Below are positions 56,148 through 64,000 of a stretch of 64,000 bases of DNA, piece by piece. Below the pieces are notes generated by a model, which saw nothing but the letters and a program-made list of their open reading frames with translations, had not been told where the DNA came from and made no database searches. The translations under genes and the position numbers were made by a program. The DNA is from Acidisoma sp. PAMC 29798 (lineage in GTDB: Bacteria; Pseudomonadota; Alphaproteobacteria; Acetobacterales; Acetobacteraceae): positions 186,001 to 250,000 of the forward strand of contig NZ_CP126994.1 of NCBI RefSeq assembly GCF_030252425.1, given 5' to 3'. Each line of letters begins with the position of its first letter. Positions within the stretch are counted from its first letter, which is position 1.

Positions 56148-56849
56148 ATGAAGCACACCATCGCGCTCGTGGACGACGACCGCAATATCCTCGCGAGCGT
56201 TTCGATGACGCTGGAGCAGGAAGGCTTCCAGGTCCGCACCTATACGGACGGGGAAAGTGCCTTGCAGGGCATCATCGCCCGGCCAGTCGACCTCGCTGTG
56301 CTCGACATCAAGATGCCACGGATGGATGGCATGGAATTGCTCCAGCGGCTGCGCCAGCGCAGCGCCCTGCCGGTGATCTTCCTCACCAGCAAGGACGAGG
56401 AGGTGGATGAGCTTATGGGCCTGCGCCTCGGCGCCGATGACTATATCACCAAGCCCTTCAGCCAGCGCCTGCTGCTGGAGCGTATTCGCACCCTGCTGCG
56501 CCGCAACGAGGTCAGCCGTGCCGAAGGCTCGGGTGCCGCGCCGACCGGCGTCATGGTCCGCAGCGACCTGACCTTGGACGAGACCAAGCATCAGTGCCTG
56601 TGGAAGGGCAAGGACATCCAGTTGACCGTGACCGAGTTTCTGCTGGTCAAGGCCCTGGCGGCGCGGCCGGGCATGGTGAAGTCCCGCGATCAGCTCATCG
56701 ACGCCGCTTACGGCGAAAACATCTACGTCGATGACCGTACCATCGACAGCCACATCAAGCGGGTGCGCAAGAAGTTCCGCGTCGAGGATGAGAGCTTCGA
56801 CCAGATCGAGACGCTGTACGGCATCGGCTACCGCTACAAGGAGAATTGA
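56148..56849 (+). CDS. chvI: Two-component response regulator ChvI
   Basis: 233-aa OmpR-type regulator. The receiver domain (1-120) has VDDDRN, the phospho-acceptor Asp in [15 protein letters not shown] near residue 52, then FLTSKD and [16 protein letters not shown]. The winged-helix output (about 135-230) has [20 protein letters not shown] and [21 protein letters not shown]. In Rhizobiales ChvG/ChvI respond to acid and envelope stress. It is coupled to chvG by TGATG. Confidence 0.93.
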   Translation: MKHTIALVDDDRNILASVSMTLEQEGFQVRTYTDGESALQGIIARPVDLAVLDIKMPRMDGMELLQRLRQRSALPVIFLTSKDEEVDELMGLRLGADDYITKPFSQRLLLERIRTLLRRNEVSRAEGSGAAPTGVMVRSDLTLDETKHQCLWKGKDIQLTVTEFLLVKALAARPGMVKSRDQLIDAAYGENIYVDDRTIDSHIKRVRKKFRVEDESFDQIETLYGIGYRYKEN

Positions 56850-58534
56850 TGCCCGACGGGGCGACCCTCGCGCAGCCGGCGGTGACGGGGGCGGCGACCG
56901 CCCCATCCGCTGCCCTTGTGCCCAAGCGGCAACTCGTCTCCCCGTTCCTGCGGCGGATTCTTCTGGTGAATGCGCTGCCGCTGGCGCTGCTGGTGATCGG
57001 CCTGCTGTATCTCGATCAATATCAGAACGGCTTGATGGACGCGGATGTCGCGGCGCTCCGCGAACAGGCGCGCATCTATGCCGGTGCGCTCGGGGAAAGC
57101 GCGGTCCAGGCCACGACCGGCGATCACGCCGCCTTGGTGCCCGATCTCGCTCGGCCGTTGCTGTATCGCCTCACCGATCCCACGCCCTTCGCCCAGGCTC
57201 GGCTGTTCGGACCGGATGGCAATCTGTTGGCCGACAGCCAAGTTCGCGCGGGTTCAGGCGGCGCCATCGTGACCGAGCCTTTGCCACCGCCGGTCAATTC
57301 CGGCGCGGTGATCAGCGTCGTGAGCTGGTTGTATGACCATCTGCTGGCCTGGGCGCCTTCTGCCGGCGGCATTCCGGTGCGCCAGATCGACAAGGCCGAA
57401 GGCGCGGACTGGCAGCCAGATCTCAAGGCCGTGCTCAGTCTACGCGGCAATGACGGGCAGGAAGTGCCGCCCTATATCCGCCGCACGCCGGATGGGCGGC
57501 TGCTGGTGACGGTGGCCGAGCCTGTCGTCCACGACAACCAGGCCGTCGGCATGGTGCTGCTGACGCATGATGCGCGCCGCGTCGATGAGGCGGTCTTCTC
57601 CGTCCGCATCTCCATCCTCAGCCTGTTCCTGGTCGCCCTGATCCTAACGGTGCTGCTGTCCTGGTATCTGGCACAGACCATCGCCCGGCCGATCCTGGGC
57701 CTCGCCATCGCGGCGCAGGATATGCGCGAAGGCCATGGGCGCGTCGGCGCCGTGCCACCCGCGCTGATGAACCGGGGCGACGAGATCAGTATCCTGGCCC
57801 GCGCCCTGTCGGACTCCGCAACCGCACTCTGGGGCCGGATGGACGCGATCGAGCGTTTCGCGGCCGATGTGTCCCACGAAATCAAGAATCCGCTGACCTC
57901 CATGCGCAGTGCCATTGAGACGCTGCGCAGGGTCGAGGATCCCAAGCAGCAACGCCGGTTATTGGCGATCATGGCCGATGATGTGATGCGCCTCGATCGC
58001 CTCATCACCGATATCTCAGACGCATCGCGCGTCGATGCCGAAATTTCGCGCACCGCGCCGGAACGGCTCGATATCGTCGCGATGCTCGGTGCCCTCGCGG
58101 ATATCGACGATGCGACCCGCGCGCCCGGTGCGCCGGTTCTGGCAGTGGGGGAGATGCAGCCCGGCCTCGCGGTCGCCGGGGTCGAGGGTCGGTTGGTGCA
58201 GGTGCTCGGTAATTTGATCGGCAATGCCCGGTCCTTCAGCCCGCCTGGCGGTCGCATCGAACTCGCGGCCCAAGATGATGGTGCGGGCATGGTGGAGATC
58301 AGCGTGTCCGACGAAGGGCCGGGCATTCCCGAAGGCAAGCTCGCCGATGTCTTCGAGCGCTTCTATTCCGAGCGACCCCAGGGCGAGAGCTTCGGCAAGC
58401 ATTCTGGCCTTGGCCTGTCGATCAGCAAGCAGATCATCGAAGCACTGAACGGCCGCATCCGCGCCGAGAATCGCCATGATGAGGCCGGCGCCGTCTGCGG
58501 GGCGCGCTTCGTCGTGATGCTGCCCAAGGCGTGA
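56849..58534 (+). CDS. chvG: Sensor histidine kinase ChvG
   Basis: 561-aa membrane kinase. An N-terminal helix (about 35-53) and a second (about 255-275) flank a periplasmic sensor domain. A HAMP region follows, then the dimerisation helix with the phospho-acceptor His in FAADVSHEIKNPLTSMRSAI near 345. The ATPase has NLIGNARSFSPPGG, VSDEGPGIPEG and KHSGLGLSISKQI. The ATG at 56849 overlaps the chvI stop and has AAGGAG upstream. The usual downstream hprK of some alphaproteobacteria is absent here. Confidence 0.94.
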   Translation: MPDGATLAQPAVTGAATAPSAALVPKRQLVSPFLRRILLVNALPLALLVIGLLYLDQYQNGLMDADVAALREQARIYAGALGESAVQATTGDHAALVPDLARPLLYRLTDPTPFAQARLFGPDGNLLADSQVRAGSGGAIVTEPLPPPVNSGAVISVVSWLYDHLLAWAPSAGGIPVRQIDKAEGADWQPDLKAVLSLRGNDGQEVPPYIRRTPDGRLLVTVAEPVVHDNQAVGMVLLTHDARRVDEAVFSVRISILSLFLVALILTVLLSWYLAQTIARPILGLAIAAQDMREGHGRVGAVPPALMNRGDEISILARALSDSATALWGRMDAIERFAADVSHEIKNPLTSMRSAIETLRRVEDPKQQRRLLAIMADDVMRLDRLITDISDASRVDAEISRTAPERLDIVAMLGALADIDDATRAPGAPVLAVGEMQPGLAVAGVEGRLVQVLGNLIGNARSFSPPGGRIELAAQDDGAGMVEISVSDEGPGIPEGKLADVFERFYSERPQGESFGKHSGLGLSISKQIIEALNGRIRAENRHDEAGAVCGARFVVMLPKA

Positions 58535-58670
58535 CGCGCCATTGCAGGCACATGTCATTGCCGCGCATGCCTTCAAATCACGGGCGGATCGGTATAAAGC
58601 CGGACGGCGGAGAGTGTGGGCGCGCCGCAAGGCCCCGCTCATAGCTCGACTATGGAAAAGGTGGACGTGA

Positions 58671-60407
58671 ATGAGCGGATGGTGGGGCAGACGGGTTCTT
58701 TCGGGCGCTGTCCTGGTGCTGTCGCTCACGCTGGGCGGTGGCTTGGCCAGGGCCACCGATAGCAGCAAGATCGTTCCGCATGATCCGGGTCTGTCGGACC
58801 CCGTGGGCCACGGCGATTATCTGGTACACGCTGCGGATTGCATGCCCTGCCATACCGGCCCAGGCCAGGTTGCGTTCTCGGGCGGCTTGCGGCTGAACAC
58901 GCCGTTCGGGCCGATGGTGTCGCCCAACATCACCCCGGACAAAGAGACCGGCATCGGCACCTGGACCGACGCCCAGTTCTACCGGATTCTGCATAACGGA
59001 ATCGGGCAGCACGGCGAATACATCTACCCGGTGATGTCCTTCACCTCGTACACCAAAATGACGCGGCCGGATGTCTTGTCGGTGAAGGCCTATCTGGATT
59101 CGCTGAAGCCCGTCCATGCCGTGCGGCACGTGAACCAGCTCGCCTTCCCCTTCAACCAGCGCCTGTCGCTGCTGGGCTGGCGCATCATGTTCTTCCAACC
59201 CGGCACCTATCAAAACGATCCGACCCAGTCGGTGTCCTGGAATCGCGGTGCCTATCTCGTGCAGGGTCCGGGCCATTGCGGCGAATGTCACTCGCCACGC
59301 AACATGCTCGGCGCGATGCAGCTCGGCCGCTCGCTGTCGGGTGGCATCGTCGATAACTACTACGCGCCCAATATCTCGGCCGACCCAAATGGCGGCATCG
59401 GTGCGCGCTCGATCGACCAGATCAAGCAGTTCCTCCGCACGGGCGCGGAGCCCAGTCTCGGCGTCGCCTACGGCCCTATGGAAGCGGTTGTGCATGAGAG
59501 CATGGCCTATATGACCGATGCCGATCTCACAGGCATCGCGACCTATCTAAAGGGTGCGGAGAAGCGGCCCGTGACGGCGACGGTTGTCGCCATCAAACCG
59601 GAGCAGCTTGCCGCCGGGAAGGCGCTGTATGACGGCAATTGCGCCCAGTGCCACAAGGCCGATGGCAGCGGCGTGCCGGGCGCCATTCCCAATCTCGCAA
59701 TGAATGCCGCCGTCCGCGCTACCCTGCCTGACAGCGTGATCGCGCCGATGATCAATGGACTGGCCGGCGGCTATGGCTATGGCGCGATGCCGAGCTTCGC
59801 CGGCGCCCTCGACAACCACGACATGGCGGCGATCGCCAATTACACGCGCGTGAGCTGGAACAACAACGCCTCCGCCAATGCGACACCGGCCGGTGTCGCA
59901 GGCTTGCGGGCCCTGGCGACCGATGACGTGACGGGCGCCGGCGGCACCAATGCGGCGCGTGCCTTCGGCTGCCCCAAAGTGGGCGCCTCCCTCATCGCGG
60001 GCACGCTGGCAACCCCGGACCAGGCCAATATCCTGGCGAGCGGCACGGACGCGGATATGCTCAACCGCATCACCGGCGTTATCCAGCAGATCCGGACGGA
60101 TAATGCCGACGCTTCGGTGACCGACATCTCCAACGCCATGGTCGCGGCCTATTGCCCGACCATCGCGAATAACCAAACCCTCAGCCGCGGCCAGAAGTTC
60201 GATCGGCTGACCGCGTTCAACCAGAAGGTGGGTGTGCTGTTGCAGGACACTTCGGCGCCCGCCGGGCCGTCCAAGGTGCTGATTACCGCGACACTGACGA
60301 GCGCCCAGGCCCAGGCGATTGCAACGACGGCGCAGACCGCCGGGATGTCTCCCGGCCAGTGGCTTGCGAAGCAGGCGGCGACAGCGAGTGCGACCGGCAC
60401 CCCGTAA
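58671..60407 (+). CDS. Three-haem membrane-associated cytochrome c with C-terminal extension
   Basis: 578-aa exported protein. A signal peptide (about 1-28) is followed by three c-haem sites: CMPCH at 57-61, CGECH at 203-207 and CAQCH at 324-328. These match subunit II of acetic acid bacteria alcohol, gluconate or sorbitol dehydrogenases, which pass electrons to ubiquinone. No flavoprotein or PQQ subunit gene is nearby. About 160 residues after the third domain (about 415-578) are extra compared with the usual 450-480 aa, with Cys in FGCPKVG and YCPTIANN. Partner and substrate are unknown. Confidence 0.9.
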   Translation: MSGWWGRRVLSGAVLVLSLTLGGGLARATDSSKIVPHDPGLSDPVGHGDYLVHAADCMPCHTGPGQVAFSGGLRLNTPFGPMVSPNITPDKETGIGTWTDAQFYRILHNGIGQHGEYIYPVMSFTSYTKMTRPDVLSVKAYLDSLKPVHAVRHVNQLAFPFNQRLSLLGWRIMFFQPGTYQNDPTQSVSWNRGAYLVQGPGHCGECHSPRNMLGAMQLGRSLSGGIVDNYYAPNISADPNGGIGARSIDQIKQFLRTGAEPSLGVAYGPMEAVVHESMAYMTDADLTGIATYLKGAEKRPVTATVVAIKPEQLAAGKALYDGNCAQCHKADGSGVPGAIPNLAMNAAVRATLPDSVIAPMINGLAGGYGYGAMPSFAGALDNHDMAAIANYTRVSWNNNASANATPAGVAGLRALATDDVTGAGGTNAARAFGCPKVGASLIAGTLATPDQANILASGTDADMLNRITGVIQQIRTDNADASVTDISNAMVAAYCPTIANNQTLSRGQKFDRLTAFNQKVGVLLQDTSAPAGPSKVLITATLTSAQAQAIATTAQTAGMSPGQWLAKQAATASATGTP

Positions 60408-60413
60408 AATTAA

Positions 60414-60516
60414 CCGTCATGCGCGGGCTTGACCCGCGCACCTACCCCCTGCGGCACCCAGACGCCGTCGTGGCGCCGCAATGGTTAGGTTCGCGGATCA
60501 AGTCCGCGAATGACGG
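60414..60516. repeat. Composite hairpin repeat between convergent genes
   Basis: Outer arms CCGTCAT (60414-60420) and ATGACGG (60510-60516) enclose two hairpins: TGCGCGGG-CTTGA-CCCGCGCA at 60420-60440 and TTCGCGGA-TCAAG-TCCGCGAA at 60490-60510. The loops are complementary. The same loop and core style is seen at 31635-31675. It probably serves as a bidirectional transcription end for the cytochrome and tyrA genes, or is a mobile REP-type element. Confidence 0.75.
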
Positions 60517-60538
60517 ATCATAGGATGAGGCGGCGGTA

Positions 60539-61423
60539 CTAAGCCTGATTGAGGTCGATCAGGCTGCGGCGGATTTTCCGCCCGCGCATGACCTTGTCCT
60601 CGATATAGGCGGCGTCGCCCCAGCGAATGGCGCGCGCCATGGCTTGCGCATCCTCGGTGAAGCGCGCCAGCATCTCCAGCAGCGCCTCCCGGTTATTGAG
60701 GAAGATGTCCCGCCACATGGTGGGGTCCGATGCCGCGATGCGCGTGAAATCGCGAAAGCCGGACGCGGCGAATTGCAGCACCTCCCGCCGGCTTTCATCT
60801 TCCAGATCATCCGCCGTGCCGCAGATCGTGAAAGCAATGAGATGGGGCAGATGGCTGACCATGGCGAGCACGCGATCATGATGCGCGGGCTCCATCACCT
60901 CGACCATCGCGCCGAAGCGACGCCACAGGGCCGCGACCTTATCGACCGCCTGGGCATTGGTGCCAGCCGGCGGCACGACCAGGGTCCAGCGACCCTCGAA
61001 CAAGGTCGAAAAGCCCGCGTCGGGGCCTGAGAATTCGGTGCCCGCCAGAGGATGGCCCGGCACGAAGTGAACGCCCGCCGGCACCAAGGGTCCGACGTCG
61101 CGGATCACTGACAGCTTGGTCGAGCCGACGTCGGTCAGCACGGCACCGGGCGCGAGATTAAGCGCGATGGTGGCCGCGATCTCGGCAAGGGCACCGACCG
61201 GCGCGCAAAGCATAACGCAATCGGCGCCCAGCACGGCGCGCGCGGGATCATCTTCCACCCGGTCGGCGATGCCGAGGTCGGTGACACGCGCCAGCACCTC
61301 GGCGCTCGCATCGCAGGCGATAATTTCTGCGGCGGCACCCGAGTCTCGCGCAGCGCGCGCGACGGAACTTCCGATCAGCCCGAGGCCAATGAGCGTCAGA
61401 CGCTGAAAAACAGGATCAGGCAC
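60539..61423 (-). CDS. tyrA: Prephenate/arogenate (cyclohexadienyl) dehydrogenase
   Basis: 294-aa enzyme of tyrosine synthesis. The NAD-binding motif [21 protein letters not shown] is at the N-terminus (seen as [16 protein letters not shown]), then [11 protein letters not shown] and the substrate-binding [12 protein letters not shown] with the catalytic His, and [15 protein letters not shown]. No chorismate mutase or ACT domain is fused. It starts at GTG 61423, overlapping the hisC end by 8 nt, in the CM-hisC-tyrA operon. Prephenate or arogenate preference cannot be read. Confidence 0.93.
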   Translation of the reverse strand: MPDPVFQRLTLIGLGLIGSSVARAARDSGAAAEIIACDASAEVLARVTDLGIADRVEDDPARAVLGADCVMLCAPVGALAEIAATIALNLAPGAVLTDVGSTKLSVIRDVGPLVPAGVHFVPGHPLAGTEFSGPDAGFSTLFEGRWTLVVPPAGTNAQAVDKVAALWRRFGAMVEVMEPAHHDRVLAMVSHLPHLIAFTICGTADDLEDESRREVLQFAASGFRDFTRIAASDPTMWRDIFLNNREALLEMLARFTEDAQAMARAIRWGDAAYIEDKVMRGRKIRRSLIDLNQA

Positions 61424-62528
61424 GCGACGCCGTTTTCATGAAGGCCTGAAGGCTCGCAATCAGGAGCGCGCATTCCTCGTCCGTGCCGATGGTGATCCGC
61501 AGGCAATGCGGCAGGGCATAGGAGGCGAGGGCGCGGGTGATGATGCCGTCGCCCCGCAACGACGCATCCGCCGCTTTCGCGACCGTGTCGGTGCCGAAGT
61601 CGGCGAGGATGAAATTCGCCTGGCTCGGCCAGACGCGGATGCCGGCGGCCTCCAACGCTTGCGACACGCGTGTGCGTGCGGCCAGGTTATGGGCGCGGCA
61701 ATGCTCGATCCAGCCGGGCTCGGAGAGGGCGGCGATGCCGGCCGCGACGGCGGTGCTGTTGATGTTGAAAGGTGGCCGCAGCCGGTTCATCACATCCACG
61801 ATGGCGGCCGGTCCGTACATCCAGCCCAAGCGCGCGCCACCAAGACCCCACATCTTGCTGAAGGTCCGCGTCATCACCGTATTCTCGCCGGCTTCGACCA
61901 GGCTGGCGCCGCCGTCGTAATCCGGCAGATCGACATATTCGGCGTAGGCGGCGTCGAGCACGAGAAGCACATCCGGCGGCAATCCGGCGCGCAGGCGGAT
62001 GATATCGGTATTGGGCACCAGGGTGCCGGTCGGGTTGTTCGGATTGGCGAGGAACACAAGGCGCGTGGCCGGTGTGACCGCGCCGAGAATGGCATCGACA
62101 TCGGCCACCAGATCGCGCTCCGGCAGCTTGCGCACCGTGCCGCCGGCGAGCGTGCCTGCGATTTCATAGATCGAGAAGCCATGCGCCGACATCAGCAGCT
62201 CGGTGCCGGGGCCGCCGTAACCCTGGATCAGCAGGCTGATGATCTCATCCGAGCCATTGCCACAAACGATGCGCGCGGGGTCGAGCCCGAAGCGCGCGCC
62301 GATTGCCTGCCGTAAGGCCAGGGCACCGCCGTCCGGATAGCGGTGCATCGCCTCGGCGCCTTGCGCGATGGCGGCCTGGGCCGCCGGCGGTGGCCCGAAG
62401 GCGCCCTCGTTAGAGGAGAGTTTGATCACGCGGCTGACGCCGGGCAGCTTCGATTCGCCACCGACATAGGGGGCGATGGCCATGATCTCGGGACGCGGAC
62501 GCGGACTCTTGCTCGGCGGGGCGTTCAT
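61416..62528 (-). CDS. hisC: Histidinol-phosphate/aromatic aminotransferase
   Basis: PLP-dependent class I/II aminotransferase of 370 aa. The HisC pattern is seen in [58 protein letters not shown] and the PLP-Lys region [17 protein letters not shown]. Located between chorismate mutase and tyrA genes, so it may also transaminate prephenate or aromatic keto acids. The ATG overlaps the CM gene stop (ATGA). Confidence 0.93.
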   Translation of the reverse strand: MNAPPSKSPRPRPEIMAIAPYVGGESKLPGVSRVIKLSSNEGAFGPPPAAQAAIAQGAEAMHRYPDGGALALRQAIGARFGLDPARIVCGNGSDEIISLLIQGYGGPGTELLMSAHGFSIYEIAGTLAGGTVRKLPERDLVADVDAILGAVTPATRLVFLANPNNPTGTLVPNTDIIRLRAGLPPDVLLVLDAAYAEYVDLPDYDGGASLVEAGENTVMTRTFSKMWGLGGARLGWMYGPAAIVDVMNRLRPPFNINSTAVAAGIAALSEPGWIEHCRAHNLAARTRVSQALEAAGIRVWPSQANFILADFGTDTVAKAADASLRGDGIITRALASYALPHCLRITIGTDEECALLIASLQAFMKTASRA

Positions 62529-63430
62529 GACGACGCAGTCTCCTCGCCGATCGCCACGGCATAGGCGCCGACCAGCAGGGGCGATGCCTGCAAGCCGCGA
62601 ATTTGGGACAGGCGGGGGTCGTCCAACGCCACGAAGCCCATGACCTCGACCAGGATCAGCGCCACCGGCCCGCCGGGCGGGCGATAGAGCAGGATGGAGA
62701 CCGGCTTGAAGCCGGCGGCGGTCATGGCGTTGGAGAGGGTGGCCCGGCTGATCTGCGCCTCCATCTCCAGCGCGATCAAGGACATGTCATCGCCTGAGGG
62801 GTCGGCGGGGGAGGCCGCGACGACCAGCGCCTGAACGCTGGGCGCGCCGTCCGGCCGCACACCCCAGAAGGGGAGCTTGGCCACGACGTGGATGCGGCCC
62901 TTCTGGTGCTGCTGCAACAAGCCTGGCCACCAACCTGGGCCGCTGCCCTCGGCCGGGGCTTCGCTGGGCAGAGGCAGGATGGCGGCGCTGGCGCGGCCTT
63001 CCGAGACTTCGCCGATTGCTTGCGCACTGCTGCGATAGACCCGCAGGGGTGTCAGCGCGCCCAGATGCTCACGCGCGGCGGCGGGGAAGCGGCCATCCAT
63101 CGCGGGGTCACAGACGGCGACCGAAAAATTCTGCTGCTGCGCGATGGAGGAAGCGAAGATTTCGCGCCAGATGCGGACCACGGCGGCCCGCGGCAGGGCG
63201 CCGCGATGCTGCGATAGAAGCCGGCGGAGGATTGCGGCCTCCCGCCCTGGGCGCAAAGGCCCCCCGGTTTTAATGGCGGCGACCCGCTCCACGACGGCGG
63301 CGCGTTCCATGAGCAGGCCGAGAATGCGGTCGTCCAGCGCATCGAGCGCCTGACGAAGCGCAGGAAGATTATCGGAGGGCAGATTGGGGGGGGCGTCTGC
63401 GCCTGGCGCAACCTCGACAGAACTCGACAT
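62525..63430 (-). CDS. Chorismate mutase fused to a degenerate prephenate dehydratase-like region
   Basis: 301-aa protein. Residues about 20-100 are an AroQ-type chorismate mutase ([20 protein letters not shown], then [19 protein letters not shown]). The rest (about 105-300) recalls prephenate dehydratase in layout, including [20 protein letters not shown] and a C-terminal ACT-like [19 protein letters not shown]. The GPxGTFS and TRF catalytic motifs of PheA are missing. It probably makes prephenate, while the second half may be regulatory or structural. Start 63430. It heads the CM-hisC-tyrA operon. Confidence 0.8.
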   Translation of the reverse strand: MSSSVEVAPGADAPPNLPSDNLPALRQALDALDDRILGLLMERAAVVERVAAIKTGGPLRPGREAAILRRLLSQHRGALPRAAVVRIWREIFASSIAQQQNFSVAVCDPAMDGRFPAAAREHLGALTPLRVYRSSAQAIGEVSEGRASAAILPLPSEAPAEGSGPGWWPGLLQQHQKGRIHVVAKLPFWGVRPDGAPSVQALVVAASPADPSGDDMSLIALEMEAQISRATLSNAMTAAGFKPVSILLYRPPGGPVALILVEVMGFVALDDPRLSQIRGLQASPLLVGAYAVAIGEETASS

Positions 63431-63559
63431 CTTTGGCTGACCGCATCCTTAGGAAGGCCAGACTGATAGCCGAACCGCCCCGCGCTGCAAACATCCGTGC
63501 ATTCCCGCCAGGGCGGTCCGCCGATCATTGCGGGCCGAAGGCGGCGGCCTTATCAGACG

Positions 63560-64000
63560 ATGATGGATCAGATCGAGACTCTTGCCGAGATCGCGCATGA
63601 GAAGGTCGTTTTCCCCGAGGGGTTGACGCTCGATTGCGGTCGGACGCTCCGCAGTGTCACCGTCGCGTTCCGCACCTACGGCACCCTTGATGCGGCACGG
63701 GCCAATGCCATCCTCGTTTGCCATGCCCTGACGGCTGACCAATATGTCGCGGACACGCATCCGCTGACCGGCAGGGCCGGCTGGTGGTCTAATGTCGTGG
63801 GTCCTGGCCTGACGATCGACACCGACCGCTATTTCGTCATTTGTGCCAATGTCCTGGGCGGCTGCATGGGCTCTACCGGGCCGCGCAGCCCGCATGACGA
63901 TCGGCCGAACGAGCCCTGGGGTCATGATTTCCCACCTGTCACCATGCGCGACATGGTGCGGGCGCAGAAGAAGCTGGTCGATCACTTCGGCATCCGCCAG
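63560..64000 (+). CDS. metX: Homoserine O-acyltransferase MetX, N-terminal part
   Basis: First 147 codons of an alpha/beta-hydrolase-fold acyltransferase of methionine synthesis; the gene runs off the right edge. Visible are [55 protein letters not shown] and [15 protein letters not shown], all MetX marks before the catalytic Ser, which lies outside the window. Start 63560 (ATGATG; 63563 is the alternative). The 129-nt divergent gap with the chorismate mutase gene shows no SAM-II riboswitch core that I can recognise. Confidence 0.92.
   Translation, partial: MMDQIETLAEIAHEKVVFPEGLTLDCGRTLRSVTVAFRTYGTLDAARANAILVCHALTADQYVADTHPLTGRAGWWSNVVGPGLTIDTDRYFVICANVLGGCMGSTGPRSPHDDRPNEPWGHDFPPVTMRDMVRAQKKLVDHFGIRQ

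Noticed and set aside
63431-63559. SAM-II riboswitch before metX, often found in alphaproteobacteria
   Set aside because: The conserved pseudoknot core bases are not seen in this gap. The same was true for the metK leader. A covariance search would settle it.

Overview
The window is high-GC chromosomal DNA from an alphaproteobacterium, most probably a member of the Acetobacteraceae (Rhodospirillales). This rests on gene content: ChvG/ChvI, GcrA, GapR (DUF2312), DUF1127, DUF1244, an ETF-ubiquinone oxidoreductase, a three-haem cytochrome c of the kind used by acetic acid bacteria dehydrogenases, and the order chorismate mutase-hisC-tyrA next to metX. Genes are densely packed, with many 1-8 nt start/stop overlaps. 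I see no rRNA, tRNA, CRISPR array, insertion sequence or prophage. The genus cannot be fixed from sequence reading alone.

Layout. 1-5000: 5' part of rplY, a large DyP peroxidase with a membrane-protein partner, a WecA/MraY-type transferase and an acetoacetyl-CoA reductase. 5-9.6 kb: dapB, metK and trmB, then a membrane acyltransferase and a secreted PEBP protein on the minus strand. 9.6-15.8 kb: the transcription/translation operon rimP-nusA-ylxR-infB-rbfA behind a structured leader carrying two near-identical intrinsic terminators. 15.8-21.2 kb: a polar amino acid ABC transporter without its ATPase, an SDR, a HisD paralogue and a MarR regulator. 21.2-25 kb: YqgE, peroxiredoxin, GapR, DUF1244 and ETF-QO. 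25-29.3 kb: an RsbQ/KAI2-like hydrolase paired with a PAS-GGDEF diguanylate cyclase, a TPR-sulfotransferase and DUF167. 29.4-37.4 kb: pyk, SDR, a 2-hydroxyacid dehydrogenase, rimI-tsaB, lnt, an XRE regulator, LysR and DUF1127. 37.5-45.2 kb: uvrB, a pteridine-reductase-like SDR, folB, uvrC, pgsA, a lipoprotein, moaD and moaE. 45.2-51.6 kb: minus-strand surface polysaccharide genes (double GT2, RgpF-like, methyltransferase), GNAT and gcrA. 51.8-55.3 kb: tatA and the methionine salvage genes mtnB-mtnD-mtnC followed by alkB and a Nudix hydrolase. 55.3-60.4 kb: a HugZ-like protein, chvI-chvG and the three-haem cytochrome. 60.5-64 kb: tyrA, hisC and a chorismate mutase fusion on the minus strand, with divergent metX cut by the window end.

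Several genes join up functionally. Sulfur and SAM metabolism is represented by metX, metK and the mtn salvage genes; nucleotide excision and alkylation repair by uvrB, uvrC and alkB; and envelope functions by pgsA, lnt, the WecA-like enzyme, the polysaccharide cluster and ChvG/ChvI. A family of REP-like palindromes (nine units at six loci) and a second hairpin family sit almost only between genes, and in places supply the stop codon or C-terminal codons of the adjoining gene. The most interesting items are the RsbQ-like/PAS-GGDEF pair, the 18-bp inverted repeat that holds an acyltransferase start codon in its loop, the tandem-terminator rimP leader, two genes (trmB, alkB) that appear to start at CTG inside a CTGA overlap, the chorismate mutase fused to a degenerate prephenate dehydratase-like region, and the DyP/membrane-protein pair.
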